From positions 1 through 36,973 of the forward strand of contig CAZMUM010000042.1 in assembly GCA_964569385.1 (NCBI GenBank): 36,973 bases of DNA, in the 5' to 3' direction. Source of the stretch: JAADHX01 sp964569385. Its GTDB lineage: Bacteria; Actinomycetota; Acidimicrobiia; Acidimicrobiales; Poriferisodalaceae. The notes under the pieces are model-generated. The model made no database searches and was not told the origin of the DNA. It saw only the letters and a program-made list of their open reading frames with translations. Of this stretch, positions 7,728 through 16,927 are shown piece by piece. Made by a program: the position numbers and the translations under genes. Positions within the stretch are counted from its first letter, which is position 1. Each line of letters begins with the position of its first letter.

Positions 7728-8597
7728 CTATGGGGCGATGATGCGGGCTTGGAGCTCGATGACGGTCAACGGGTAGACGACTGTTGTGATGATCGGGTCA
7801 GCAGTACCGGACTCGCCGAGGCTGTTTACCCAGGTCACGTCCCACACCAAATCGATTGTCATGTCCCAAGTACCAGATGCCGACCGCTCAGACACCAGCT
7901 CAAACATGTGGACACAACCGTCGTCACGGCCAAGGTCTGGTGAGTAGGCCGGGGAGTCGAGGTCGCAGTCGAACGGTTCGGTTCCGTCGCCAGGCGACAC
8001 CGTAAGTGCCGAGGCCGTCGCCGTGGCTGTAGTAGTAAGACCAGGAATCTCAGCCGACGCCACGACTGGTTGGGGTTGTTCGTCGAGCCACACCCACGAA
8101 GCCAACCCGACGAGATGATTCACACCCAATGTGGGCGACAACGCCCCAACCGGTTCTGGCGCGAGTTCGATGAGCTTCACTCGGGCCGCGGCAACCGTGT
8201 CGGCCGGATTGCCCTCCTCGATCAGCACGTAGTCGGCGGACTGCGAACCGTCGGCGAACAGACAGCGCTGAAGATACAAATACTCGACCCGACCACCCTC
8301 ACGCACAACCCGAAAGGACTTCTCGACATCGAGGTCGGGAATATCAACGTTCGGCAACAACAAATCGCCAGCGCGCACCCGCTGCCAACTGCACCGAGGA
8401 AACACCCCAGGCAAAGACACCACCCCACCTTCAGACCAAACAATCACCTCAATCTGCGCATCCAACGTCCGAACATCATCCCCAACCTCAACCACGGGAT
8501 CGTCTTCTGTGGCCCCGTCCCCGACTCCGGCTCGTGCTGGCCCGGCATCGAGCCAGAGAACACAGATAGCCACGACAGCCAGGGGTATCAATCGCAT
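7728..8597 (-). CDS. Secreted protein of unknown function
   Basis: A 289-residue exported protein. The N-terminus has a short positive start, a hydrophobic core (IPLAVVAICVLWL) and an ARA cleavage site near residue 23, so signal peptidase I export is likely. The mature part is acidic and rich in beta-forming residues, with five Cys spread through it (near CSW, QRC, DCDL, DGCVH), which suggests disulfides outside the cell. It resembles a widespread group of actinobacterial secreted proteins without known function. The start overlaps the end of the upstream lipoprotein gene by 10 bases, so the two are likely translated together. I see no catalytic motif. Confidence 0.75.
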   Translation of the reverse strand: MRLIPLAVVAICVLWLDAGPARAGVGDGATEDDPVVEVGDDVRTLDAQIEVIVWSEGGVVSLPGVFPRCSWQRVRAGDLLLPNVDIPDLDVEKSFRVVREGGRVEYLYLQRCLFADGSQSADYVLIEEGNPADTVAAARVKLIELAPEPVGALSPTLGVNHLVGLASWVWLDEQPQPVVASAEIPGLTTTATATASALTVSPGDGTEPFDCDLDSPAYSPDLGRDDGCVHMFELVSERSASGTWDMTIDLVWDVTWVNSLGESGTADPIITTVVYPLTVIELQARIIAP

Positions 8598-9271
8598 GGC
8601 ACCTCCAGACTCTGGCTTAGGCGCCGCTGGCCAACGACGAGCAGTTCCTGACCTTCTCGAACCACAGTCACCGATCTAGTCATGTAGAGGGTGTCATCGT
8701 CGATGATGCTGCCTGTGTCGACGTCGTAGACGACGCTGTCCGATGTGGTGCAAGTGACGACGACGAACAAGTCGGCCGCCGCTTGTTCGAAGACAATGAT
8801 CGAGGTGGCCTCTGCCGGTCCAAGCTGCACCGCCGTCCCCGTATCCAGTCGCACCTGTAGTGCATCCACGAGTTCTAGAACACGTTCAGCAGTGGACCAC
8901 TGTTCAAACGGACCACCCTCGGCGTCAATCGGGTGCAGGAGCGCGTCGAGTAGGGCTTCGCGTTCGCCCACAATTACGCGCAGCAGCTCGGCTTCAATGT
9001 CTTCTGCGGGAGAGGTTTCCGGAGCGGAGGTCGACGTGGTCGTCTGGGCGGCTGTGGTCGATGACGGCTCGACGGTTGTGGACGTTGGCTCTGTCGTTGT
9101 AGCTGGCTGAGTTGTCGCAGGCGCCGTCGACACGACCGTGGTTTCGGCGGCTGCGGGCGCTGTGGTTAGATCGACGATCTCATCGGAATCGGTGCTCGAA
9201 CAAGACGACAACACCACCAGCGACACAACCAAGGGCCCGAAGACAAAGCGACGCCCTCGGGTCCACCGCAT
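8588..9271 (-). CDS. Lipoprotein with Thr/Ser-rich spacer
   Basis: A predicted cell-surface lipoprotein of about 227 residues. MRWTRGRRFVFGPLVVSL is a classic signal and VVLSSC a lipobox. The mature protein begins with some 60 residues of Thr/Ser/Pro/Ala-rich spacer, typical for reaching through a cell wall, followed by a compact acidic domain of about 140 residues (from AEDIEAELL) with no recognised fold. ATG 9271 is chosen because the signal starts there and GGATGG lies just upstream; ATG 9286 is possible. The frame stays open to 9472, but that extension crosses a repeat and a skewed leader and lacks coding character. Confidence 0.75.
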   Translation of the reverse strand: MRWTRGRRFVFGPLVVSLVVLSSCSSTDSDEIVDLTTAPAAAETTVVSTAPATTQPATTTEPTSTTVEPSSTTAAQTTTSTSAPETSPAEDIEAELLRVIVGEREALLDALLHPIDAEGGPFEQWSTAERVLELVDALQVRLDTGTAVQLGPAEATSIIVFEQAAADLFVVVTCTTSDSVVYDVDTGSIIDDDTLYMTRSVTVVREGQELLVVGQRRLSQSLEVPCD

Positions 9272-9289
9272 CACACCATCCAACATCAC

Positions 9290-9460
9290 GCTACGCACCG
9301 TAGTCGCCAAACGCCCATCGTGCCAGCCGACAGCTGTCAAACACACTGATACTGCACCAAATCGACAGAACGCCACACACATGCCACAACCCTGCCCACA
9401 CCACACCGCTACCCACACCAACGTTCCGCGCCCACAAACGTTCCCGACACCCAAGTTGAG
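9290..9460. other. Strand-skewed leader upstream of the lipoprotein gene
   Basis: The plus strand here is almost all A and C (runs such as CCACACACATGCCACAACC), so the lipoprotein-gene leader on the minus strand is G/T-rich. There is no credible coding content on either strand. A TTGACA sequence occurs on the minus strand near 9340 without a good partner hexamer. Confidence 0.4.
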
Positions 9461-9465
9461 GTGAT

Positions 9466-9502
9466 TGGCCACACTGGATGTGGCTCAGACCCTCAATTTC
9501 GG
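9466..9502 (+). repeat. Right copy of the 37-bp imperfect inverted repeat
   Basis: Matches the minus strand of 7671-7707 with five substitutions and no gaps. It lies between the lipoprotein gene's upstream region and the start of the M20 amidohydrolase. Confidence 0.75.
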
Positions 9503-9576
9503 AAAGCTGCGGAGGTGCAGGGGAAAGCGGCAGGTCGAAAGCTGCGGAGTCAGCGGTCGATCTGGGACAATGGGGT

Positions 9577-10797
9577 ATGCGTGTAAATGGGGAACGGCTC
9601 TGGCAACGACTGATGGCGATGGCCGAGATTGGGGCCACCGTCAATGGCGGCAGCAATCGCCAGGCCATCAGCGACGAGGATGCGGCCGGCCGGAACCTGC
9701 TCATTGGCTGGGCCACCGCCGCCGGATGTACCACCGAAACGGACGAGATCGGCAATTTGTTCGTCCGCCGCCCTGGCAAGAACAACGATCTACCCCCGGT
9801 CATGATGGGCAGCCACCTCGACACCCAGCCCACGGGCGGGCGTTTCGATGGCGTGTTTGGCGTGCTGGGCGGGCTCGAAGTCATCGAATCGCTCAACGAC
9901 AAGGGCATCGAGACCGAGGCCCCAATCGACCTCGTGGTATGGACCAACGAGGAAGGGTCGCGGTTCCAGTTTTCGATGATGGGTTCGGGCGTGTGGGCTG
10001 AGTGGTTAGAGCTCGATCGAGCCCTCGCCTTCACCGATGCCGACGGCCTCACCGTAAAAGGCGAGCTTGAACGTCTCGGTTGGGCAGGCGCACGCAAAGC
10101 CAAGCCCGTTCCGTTCGCAGCCGCGTTCGAGCTTCACATCGAACAAGGCCCAATCCTCGAGGCAGAAAAACTCGACATTGGCGTAGTGACCGCAGTGCAA
10201 GGGTTCCGTTGGTACACAATCCACATCACCGGGTCCGAAGCTCATGCCGGACCAACGCCGATGGAAGTACGTCACGACCCAGCTAAGGCAATAGCGAAAC
10301 TCATCACCAAGGTCTACGAAACATCGTCCGAGAACGCGCCATGGGCGCGGGCCACGTTCGCCCAGTTTCGGTCGGAACCCATCTCGCCCAACACTGTGCC
10401 TGGCACCTTGGCCTGCTCACTCGACCTTCGTCACCCAGACCTGGCGACGCTCGACAAGCTCGAAGAGTCGATGCGGGCAAGCGTGACAGAAGTTGCGGCC
10501 GAGGCCGGCGTAGAGATCGAAGTGACCGTCGACATGAGCTCGCCACCGGTTGCCTTTGCTCAGAGCTGCATCGATCATGTTCAGGCTTCGGTCGACGCTC
10601 TCGCCATGAGCAACCACCAGATGGTGTCTGGCGCAGGCCACGACGCTTGTTACCTCGCCATGCACGGTCCGACATCGATGATCTTCGTTCCTTGCGACAA
10701 CGGCGTCTCACACAACGAGTCCGAGAACATCTCACCACAGCAGGCCGAGAACGGAGCAAGCGTCCTTTTGGGTGCCGTCATCGCCGCGGCTGGCTGA
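9577..10797 (+). CDS. M20-family amidohydrolase (allantoate/N-carbamoyl-amino-acid hydrolase type)
   Basis: A metal-dependent C-N hydrolase of the hydantoinase/carbamoylase group, 406 residues from ATG 9577. Metal and catalytic motifs appear in order: GSHLDTQPTGGRFDG, WTNEEGSRF, ELHIEQGP, GSEAHAGPTPM in the dimerisation lid, GAGHDA, and the closing SHNESE. All expected His/Asp/Glu ligands are present. Relatives remove the carbamoyl group from N-carbamoyl amino acids, ureidopropionate or allantoate; which one is not decided by sequence alone. The frame is open 33 codons further upstream, but that part runs into the inverted repeat and is not conserved-looking. Confidence 0.9.
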   Translation: MRVNGERLWQRLMAMAEIGATVNGGSNRQAISDEDAAGRNLLIGWATAAGCTTETDEIGNLFVRRPGKNNDLPPVMMGSHLDTQPTGGRFDGVFGVLGGLEVIESLNDKGIETEAPIDLVVWTNEEGSRFQFSMMGSGVWAEWLELDRALAFTDADGLTVKGELERLGWAGARKAKPVPFAAAFELHIEQGPILEAEKLDIGVVTAVQGFRWYTIHITGSEAHAGPTPMEVRHDPAKAIAKLITKVYETSSENAPWARATFAQFRSEPISPNTVPGTLACSLDLRHPDLATLDKLEESMRASVTEVAAEAGVEIEVTVDMSSPPVAFAQSCIDHVQASVDALAMSNHQMVSGAGHDACYLAMHGPTSMIFVPCDNGVSHNESENISPQQAENGASVLLGAVIAAAG

Positions 10798-10814
10798 GAG
10801 GCCGAAACAGCATC

Positions 10815-11357
10815 ATGACCTCAACGAATTTGCCCCCGATCGCCACACTGTTAACCGAGTATGAGCGCGCCCTCGCCTACACCGAGTCGCTGTGGAACGA
10901 CCTGACGCCCGAGCAGGTCGACTGGCGGCCGAACGATGAGGCGAGCGCTATAGGTTGGCATCTCGGTCATCAGCCAGCCGTGGCTCACTTCATGGTGCGC
11001 AACCTGACCTCGGCCGAGCCGAGCCCAGACCCCGAACTAGACGCGTTGATGGACTCGGCCACACCCGAACAGAACCGAGGCGAGCTTCCCTCGCCGGTAA
11101 GGCTGCGCCAATACCGTCACAACGTGGCCGACAGAGTTCGATTCCACATCGGCAATATCGTCGAAGGCCAGGTCGGAGCACCAGAACAGCTTGGTTACGT
11201 CGCTCAAACCCTGCTCATCTCAGTTATCAATCACGAATACCAGCACGATAAGTGGATCGGCGAAGTCAGGCGGGACCAATTCGGCCTCACCATGCCAGAC
11301 GTTCCCACGTCGGGCCTCCTCAGCCTGAGCGACGGGTACATCGTCGTAGCTCGTTAG
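10815..11357 (+). CDS. DinB-superfamily protein
   Basis: A four-helix-bundle protein of 180 residues. The DinB/YfiT pattern is clear: EQVDWRPNDEASAIGWHLGH holds the first metal-binding His, and INHEYQHDKWI in the last helix supplies the second and third His. Such proteins are metal-dependent and many in actinobacteria use mycothiol as thiol partner. ATG 10815 lies 17 bases after the amidohydrolase stop, so co-transcription is likely. A much longer frame opens at 10341 but overlaps the amidohydrolase and is a shadow. The function is unknown beyond the fold. Confidence 0.85.
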   Translation: MTSTNLPPIATLLTEYERALAYTESLWNDLTPEQVDWRPNDEASAIGWHLGHQPAVAHFMVRNLTSAEPSPDPELDALMDSATPEQNRGELPSPVRLRQYRHNVADRVRFHIGNIVEGQVGAPEQLGYVAQTLLISVINHEYQHDKWIGEVRRDQFGLTMPDVPTSGLLSLSDGYIVVAR

Positions 11358-11397
11358 CTCGCGCACTTGCCGCCGAGGTTGTGACGCTGCCGCCGAT

Positions 11398-12783
11398 GTG
11401 ATCGACTCGACGGCCATGTCGACCCTCTCCGAACGCCTCGCCGACCTTCCTTCTAGGTTCGCCAACTACCTCGACGAAACTGGCACCCCGGGAGCCAGCC
11501 TCGCGGTGCGGTTCGGCAACGAACAGTTCGAAACCGCAAGCGGTGTTGTCAACATCGACACAGGTGTTGAAGCAACTCCGGACTCGGTGTTCCAGATCGG
11601 ATCGGTCACCAAGGTCTTCACCACCACGTTGATGATGCAGCTGGTCGACGAGGGTTTGGTCGAACTCGACAAGCTGGTGCGCGCCTACCTTCCCGAGTTC
11701 GGCCTCGGCGACACCGAAGCCGCTGGGGCCATAACTGTAAGGCATCTGCTGACGCACCAGAGCGGCATGGATGGAGACTTCTTCCAAGACACGGGCGGAG
11801 GCGACGATGCTGTCGAGCGTTATGTCCTGGCCTGCCTCGGTCTCGGCCAACTCCACGAGCCTGGCAACGGTTTCTCCTATTGCAACGCTGGTTTCATCAT
11901 GGCTGGCCGCATCATCGAGAAGCTTCGGGGCACCACCTGGGACCGCGCTCTGCGTAAACACCTGTTGAAGCCACTTGGCATCGATTCGCTTCACACCAAA
12001 CCAGAGTGGGCGCTGTACTACCGCGCCGCTATCGGTCATGTGGCCAACCCCGAGAACGGAAAGCCAATGGTCGCGCCCATTCCGTTCCTTCCCCAATCAA
12101 ACGGGCCGGCTGGCGCGACGCCGTTCGCCAAGGCGCGAGATCTACTCACGTTTGCGGCCGCGCACATCGATGGCGGCGGTGACGTTCTTTCCTCCGACTC
12201 GGTGCATCAGATGCAACAGCTCGAGTTACACACGCCAGAGGGAAGCAGGGCCGACAGTTGGGGGCTTGGTTGGATGCGTTTCGACTGGAGTGGTCGTGAA
12301 GTCATCGGTCACGACGGCGCGACCGTTGGCCAGTTCGCATCGCTGCGCATCGTGCCGGACGCCAGCGTCAGTGTGTCGCTGTTGAGCAACGGCGGCGACC
12401 ATACGCTCTTGTCGCGACTCGTGATGAACGACGTGCTCGGCGAACTGTGCGACATCGAACTACCGCCGCTAATAGACCCGTCGCCGTCGATCGCGATCGA
12501 TCCGGATCGCTACACCGGTACCTACGAGCGGTTTGCCGAACGCCTCGTGATCGAGCCAAACGCCGAAGGTCTCATCCTCACGAAGACGGCCCGGTTCCCA
12601 GCAATCCTGGCCGTGATGAAGCCGTTGGAGCCCGTCGCCCTGGAACCAGTCACCGAGTCGCTGTTCCTATTCGCCGACCCGGCGAGCAAGCTCAAGACGA
12701 GCATCACGTTCCTCGACTTCGGCGATGACGGTCGATCCCACACCGCCCACACGGGCATGCGAATGGCTCCCCGCGTCAACTAG
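11398..12783 (+). CDS. Class C beta-lactamase-like serine hydrolase
   Basis: A penicillin-binding/EstB-type hydrolase of 461 residues (455 if ATG 11416 is used). The SxxK motif is SVTK (Ser69, Lys72), the YxN motif is YCN in FSYCNAG, and the third motif is HDG in VIGHDGATVG, all in family order. A C-terminal lipocalin-like beta region of about 100 residues follows, as in many such esterases. No signal peptide is visible, so it is probably cytoplasmic: an esterase or D-amino-peptidase rather than a true beta-lactamase. Confidence 0.88.
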   Translation: MIDSTAMSTLSERLADLPSRFANYLDETGTPGASLAVRFGNEQFETASGVVNIDTGVEATPDSVFQIGSVTKVFTTTLMMQLVDEGLVELDKLVRAYLPEFGLGDTEAAGAITVRHLLTHQSGMDGDFFQDTGGGDDAVERYVLACLGLGQLHEPGNGFSYCNAGFIMAGRIIEKLRGTTWDRALRKHLLKPLGIDSLHTKPEWALYYRAAIGHVANPENGKPMVAPIPFLPQSNGPAGATPFAKARDLLTFAAAHIDGGGDVLSSDSVHQMQQLELHTPEGSRADSWGLGWMRFDWSGREVIGHDGATVGQFASLRIVPDASVSVSLLSNGGDHTLLSRLVMNDVLGELCDIELPPLIDPSPSIAIDPDRYTGTYERFAERLVIEPNAEGLILTKTARFPAILAVMKPLEPVALEPVTESLFLFADPASKLKTSITFLDFGDDGRSHTAHTGMRMAPRVN

Positions 12784-12815
12784 TCGCGACGGCACTATCT
12801 GAAGTCGCGCCGGCA

Positions 12816-13811
12816 TTATTTGAAGTACGGCATGACCTCGTCGCCGAGTAGCTGGATAGCGGCGTCTATGTCTGGCCCGATTGGCCCGCCGAGGTTCACG
12901 TGAGTGATTCCGGCTGCGGCCAATTCTTCGATCTGGGCGATCACCTGCTTTGGGGTCCCGACCAGCCCAAGGGCCATCATCTCCGTAGTCACCAACGATT
13001 GAGCCAACGCGTAGTCATTCGCTTCGAGAGCGGCCCGAATGGGAGAAAAGTCCGCTCTCGAAAGCCCGACTCTGGCCAAGGCGTGATCTTCCAAGTACGG
13101 CCCGAAGTACGAGATCATCTCGCTCATGGCGTCTTGGGCGACTCGTTCGTCATCGCTTAGCGATAGCCACGCACAGCCCGAGATGTCGAAGTCGGCCACC
13201 GATCGCCCAGCCGCCGCAATGCCGCGATGAATCGGCCCGACCATGTCAGCTGCCGACGCCGGTGGGGTGATCATCGGTAAAGCACCATCGCCGATTTCGC
13301 CGGCCAAGTTCAGGTACTGCTCGCCGAACGCACAGATGTAGATCGGAATCTCGGAACGAAGTGGCTCGAACCGCAAGTAACACTGATCGGTCCAGTGGAA
13401 CTCGTCGCCATCGAAGTCGACCACCTCGCCACGCAACAGTGCCCTGATGATGTGCGTTGCTTCGCGTGTGCGAGCGATCGAGGTTGAGGCATCAATTCCT
13501 GTCCACTCGACCATGTCGTGGGTGTGGAGCCCAAGACCAAGCACGGCCCGCCCATTCGACACCTGGTCGAGGGTTGCCAAGTAGCAGGCAATCTCGGATG
13601 GATCGCATGTGTAGGCGTTGATGCCAACCGAGCCGATCTTGGCCCGTGTCGTTTGGGCCGCCACCACCGATGACAGCACCCATGTGTTGTGCATAAAGGT
13701 GTCGTGGGGAAACCAGATGTAGTCGATGCCCGCTTGATCGGCAGCAACGCTGTAACCGACGATCTCGTCGACCGTCCCCACAAACTGGACGAACCGAATT
13801 CCAAACTGCAT
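12816..13811 (-). CDS. LLM-class (F420-dependent type) oxidoreductase
   Basis: A 331-residue TIM-barrel flavin or F420 oxidoreductase of the luciferase-like superfamily. The N-terminus is MQFGIRF; ADQAGIDYIWFPHDTF and GRAVLGLGLHTHDMVEW are standard strand and loop elements; the C-terminus has the usual substrate-selectivity segment LVGTPKQVIAQI followed by GITHVNLGGP. It looks most like the methylenetetrahydromethanopterin-reductase-like group. AGGAAG lies upstream of ATG 13811. Cofactor F420 is inferred from family and host, not from a unique motif. Confidence 0.88.
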   Translation of the reverse strand: MQFGIRFVQFVGTVDEIVGYSVAADQAGIDYIWFPHDTFMHNTWVLSSVVAAQTTRAKIGSVGINAYTCDPSEIACYLATLDQVSNGRAVLGLGLHTHDMVEWTGIDASTSIARTREATHIIRALLRGEVVDFDGDEFHWTDQCYLRFEPLRSEIPIYICAFGEQYLNLAGEIGDGALPMITPPASAADMVGPIHRGIAAAGRSVADFDISGCAWLSLSDDERVAQDAMSEMISYFGPYLEDHALARVGLSRADFSPIRAALEANDYALAQSLVTTEMMALGLVGTPKQVIAQIEELAAAGITHVNLGGPIGPDIDAAIQLLGDEVMPYFK

Positions 13812-13907
13812 CGCGTCTCGCTTCCTGAGATGTTGTGTGGCTTCTGGCCCGAAGGTTCCCTGGCTCTACCGTTGCGCTCGACCAGGTGCCCCTAGTCGAG
13901 AGCATCC

Positions 13908-13935
13908 TAAATAGGGGAATCGGTGATTTCTTTAA
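13908..13935 (-). promoter_or_regulatory. Possible promoter of the LLM oxidoreductase gene
   Basis: On the minus strand TTAAAG (13930-13935) and TATTTA (13908-13913) are 16 bases apart in an unusually A/T-rich patch of the 161-base gap between the SGNH hydrolase and LLM genes. Matches to consensus are modest. Confidence 0.3.
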
Positions 13936-13972
13936 TAGTGAGCCCCGCTGTTAAAGAGCAGTTTCACTAGAT

Positions 13973-16072
13973 CTAGTCGTCAGAGTTACGGCGATCCGTT
14001 CTCGGGTCGAGAAGTTGTGCTGGTCCGAACCTGGTCTCGATGAGCCCTAACGCCACCATCCACCCAGCCAACAGCAACAGACCAAGTGGTAACAGCGCCC
14101 GACCGATCGTGGCGTAGACCTGGTCCCTGATCCACTTCTCGTCGCTGATTCCCTGCGACTCAGCCTCAGTCTTGGCCTTGGCCTCATCGAGGCCGGTCGC
14201 GATCTCAGAATCAGCTTGAGGATTCTCGGCCAGGGCATCATCAATAAGCAGGTCACGGAGGTAAGGCTCAAGCCTCTCTGCGATGAGCTCGTGGCCATCA
14301 GCTCGTGGGTGCATCGAACCGTGAACCCAGTTCGCCGGCGAGAGTCGATCGAAGAATCCGCCGCCAGCAGGGCTCAGCTGCACAAAGTTCGGCGCGGGAT
14401 CGTCAGCGCACAGGGTGCGACCGTCGAACGCCGAGCTGGCTCGCTCGAATAGATGCACACCTGCGGCGGCGGCCGCATCGGCTACCACCCCGTTGAGTCT
14501 GGCGATCAGCTCCACCAGAAACTCCTGCTCGGCACTGGTTAGCACCATGCTGCACGGTATGTCAGCCAGGAGGTTCGGGTAAGGAATCGCGACGACGGGG
14601 GTGTTGTCGACGGCGTCTCTGATCGCAGCGTAGGCGTCTTTGATCTTCGGGCTGGCCGCATCGACATTGGCAAACCAATCGTCGCTTCGTTCGGCACAGT
14701 TCCCTGGGAGAAGACAGCCCTGGACGATGCGGCCGAAACCAGCGTCGTTGCCACCAATGCTGACAATGACGACGTCGATGTCGGAGAAATCAGTCAGGTT
14801 GTCCAGCTGAGCCTTGCCGCCCACGATGTCGGGAGCCGAGTCAGGCATCTGCGCCTCATTGTGTATGTCATCTGTCGTGGCAGCCGAACAGGCATAGAAG
14901 TCGAGACCCATACCAAGCCGTTGGGCCACCAGATACGCGTAAGCAGTAGGGGCACGGCGGCATTCGTTGCGGTTCGCGCCCGCTCGGTTGGTCCCGGCAA
15001 AGAACTCGGGAGCACCTTCGCCAGACATGAACGAGTCGCCGAGTGCGAGGATCCGCGACTCGGCGGCCGGATTCGGGTCAAGAGCGGTGTCGGTCGTGCG
15101 ATCGGCGATTCCCCACACGACGACGAACCCGATCAACACGATGGCGATGATTCCTTCGCCCCGGAACACGAACCAAGCACCGATTGAACCGGCTGTTACG
15201 GCGATGACTAGAGAGACGCCCGCATCGTCCATGATGAAGTAGAGGATTCCGTAAGCGATACCCCCAGCGAGGGCACCGACGGCGAACAACAAGGACACCT
15301 TGGCCGCGAGCGATCTATCGAGGACCGCGGCGGTGCACACAATCAGCGACGCGATCGCCAAGTGCGCCGCTGGCAGGACAATCATCTGACTCGACATCAA
15401 CGCGCCAACCACAATGAGAACGACACTGGCCACAAGAGCGACTAGTCCCCAACGTCGAGCTAGTTGGTAGTGCTGACTGAATCGTTCGAACCAGGGAATC
15501 ACGCCGAGGCTGTATGCCTGCGTGCCTAGGACAAACAGCACTAATCCTGTGATTGATGTTCTGTCGACGAAATCGCCGACGAGCACGAGCAGAACCCCGC
15601 TAGTCGAGGTGATGAGACCTCCGATGAGGGGCCACCTCGGGTCGCGTTCGACGAGCGCTCTGAGAGGCAGGCTTAGGGCCACAAGCGACACCAGCGAGAG
15701 CACAAGCCCGAAGGCGGCAAAGCTCGGAGTTTCGGAACCGACGGCAGAAACGGTGACCAATACGCCTATGCCCAGTGCCAGCCCTCCGACGGCGGCTCGG
15801 ACCTTGCCCCTAAACGCCATCACGGCGTCACTCTCTAGAACGAGCGCGAACAGGTACAAGCCCATGACGCCGACCAGCGAGCCAAGCGCTACATGTCCAA
15901 GGGCCCCAAGCAATGCACGCTGCGCCGTTGCCCAAACCAGAAACCGTCCGCTAAGCCCGAGGAGCATCAGCGACGCGCCCATCGAGGGCAGCGGTCGGCC
16001 TCTGATCTGAGTGCGAACACCTACAAAGCGCTCGATCGCGGAATCGCCGACCGTTCTGAGTGGCTGGTTCAT
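13973..16072 (-). CDS. Polytopic membrane protein with SGNH/GDSL hydrolase domain
   Basis: A 699-residue membrane enzyme. Residues 30-330 contain about ten or eleven hydrophobic spans. A soluble SGNH hydrolase follows: block I GDSFMSGEG near residue 345 with the nucleophile Ser, block III IGGNDAGFG, and MHPRADGH near 600 with the catalytic Asp/His pair. Several Cys in the domain suggest it lies outside the membrane. A last span (LLPLGLLLLAGWMVALGLI) sits at about 660-685. Acyl or acetyl ester removal from a cell-envelope polymer or lipid is the likely role, by analogy with membrane acyltransferase-SGNH proteins. The membrane half does not show the acyltransferase-3 pattern. Confidence 0.82.
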   Translation of the reverse strand: MNQPLRTVGDSAIERFVGVRTQIRGRPLPSMGASLMLLGLSGRFLVWATAQRALLGALGHVALGSLVGVMGLYLFALVLESDAVMAFRGKVRAAVGGLALGIGVLVTVSAVGSETPSFAAFGLVLSLVSLVALSLPLRALVERDPRWPLIGGLITSTSGVLLVLVGDFVDRTSITGLVLFVLGTQAYSLGVIPWFERFSQHYQLARRWGLVALVASVVLIVVGALMSSQMIVLPAAHLAIASLIVCTAAVLDRSLAAKVSLLFAVGALAGGIAYGILYFIMDDAGVSLVIAVTAGSIGAWFVFRGEGIIAIVLIGFVVVWGIADRTTDTALDPNPAAESRILALGDSFMSGEGAPEFFAGTNRAGANRNECRRAPTAYAYLVAQRLGMGLDFYACSAATTDDIHNEAQMPDSAPDIVGGKAQLDNLTDFSDIDVVIVSIGGNDAGFGRIVQGCLLPGNCAERSDDWFANVDAASPKIKDAYAAIRDAVDNTPVVAIPYPNLLADIPCSMVLTSAEQEFLVELIARLNGVVADAAAAAGVHLFERASSAFDGRTLCADDPAPNFVQLSPAGGGFFDRLSPANWVHGSMHPRADGHELIAERLEPYLRDLLIDDALAENPQADSEIATGLDEAKAKTEAESQGISDEKWIRDQVYATIGRALLPLGLLLLAGWMVALGLIETRFGPAQLLDPRTDRRNSDD

Positions 16073-16111
16073 CTCATGGACCCTCGTGACGAACCGTAAG
16101 GTTTCGAGCTG

Positions 16112-16927
16112 TCACTCGCCGATCCACGGTTGCAACGGACTCCAGGGTTCTACCCGTCGCGGATCGTGGACCTGGAACACTGCGAGCGTGCCTAGATCGT
16201 GTTCCGCGAGCTCTCCGGACACTAGGCGGGTGACTCCGTCGGTACCCATAATCGCGTCGTTGATTCTGTGGTTGCCCTGTCGCCAATGCTCCGGGACCCA
16301 CGAGTCGTCGCCAGGATCCACAGCTAAGGCGCGAGCTGGTCGGTCTCCGAGATCGTCCAGCTTGCCGTTCTCGTCGAAGGAACAAACGACCCAGCTCGAG
16401 ATCGAACCGGCCGACAGTGCAGTGGCCAGATCGTACGGATCCAGGTCGGTAGGTACCGGCTCGGGGACATTGCCATCGGGGTCAAGTTGTTTCGGCAACT
16501 CGCCAAGGAAGACGACCGTTAGCGGCCCAGACCGTCTCAGTTGTCCGTCGAATTGGTAGCCGGGCACCCGGGCATCGACGCGGGCCCGATGTAGCCACTT
16601 CCACGATTGAGGCATCCAGTGGAACTCAGTCCGGCCAACGCCAACACACGAACACACGACCGACGATTGAAAGATCGGCTCGTCATCAACGAAGGTAACC
16701 AACGCCCACTTGTTGTCCATACTTCGCAGAACAGCCTGACTCGCCGACTGCCACCGCCCTACGACGTCGGGGTGCGGCATTGGGTCAGGCATCGAGCTAG
16801 ATCGGCCGGTCGGACTAACCTCGGCCGCGGCCGCCAGTTCGTTTGGCGCCCCCCGAAGCTCGGCCTTCCCCTGCCACTGACCGACTCCCCCGGCCGCGAC
16901 CAGCAGCGGTAGTCTGGCCAGACCCAA
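16112..16927 (-). CDS. Unrecognised protein upstream of the SGNH hydrolase
   Basis: A reading frame of up to 271 residues that I do not recognise. The first 45 residues (from TTG 16927) overlap the upstream gene and look low-complexity; translation may really begin at ATG 16792 or 16780. From there the protein is Trp-rich and acidic (for example WKWLHRARV, SSWVVCSFDENG, DDSWVPEHWRQGNHRI), without a signal peptide, membrane span or catalytic motif that I can name. It ends 39 bases before the SGNH hydrolase gene on the same strand, so joint transcription is likely. Confidence 0.6.
   Translation of the reverse strand: MGLARLPLLVAAGGVGQWQGKAELRGAPNELAAAAEVSPTGRSSSMPDPMPHPDVVGRWQSASQAVLRSMDNKWALVTFVDDEPIFQSSVVCSCVGVGRTEFHWMPQSWKWLHRARVDARVPGYQFDGQLRRSGPLTVVFLGELPKQLDPDGNVPEPVPTDLDPYDLATALSAGSISSWVVCSFDENGKLDDLGDRPARALAVDPGDDSWVPEHWRQGNHRINDAIMGTDGVTRLVSGELAEHDLGTLAVFQVHDPRRVEPWSPLQPWIGE

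Noticed and set aside
10341..10814. N-terminal extension of the DinB-like ORF
   Set aside because: It overlaps the conserved end of the M20 hydrolase in another frame and has an Arg-rich shadow composition; ATG 10815 fits the family.
12900..13160. 86-residue plus-strand ORF
   Set aside because: It is antisense to the LLM oxidoreductase C-terminus and has no ribosome site.
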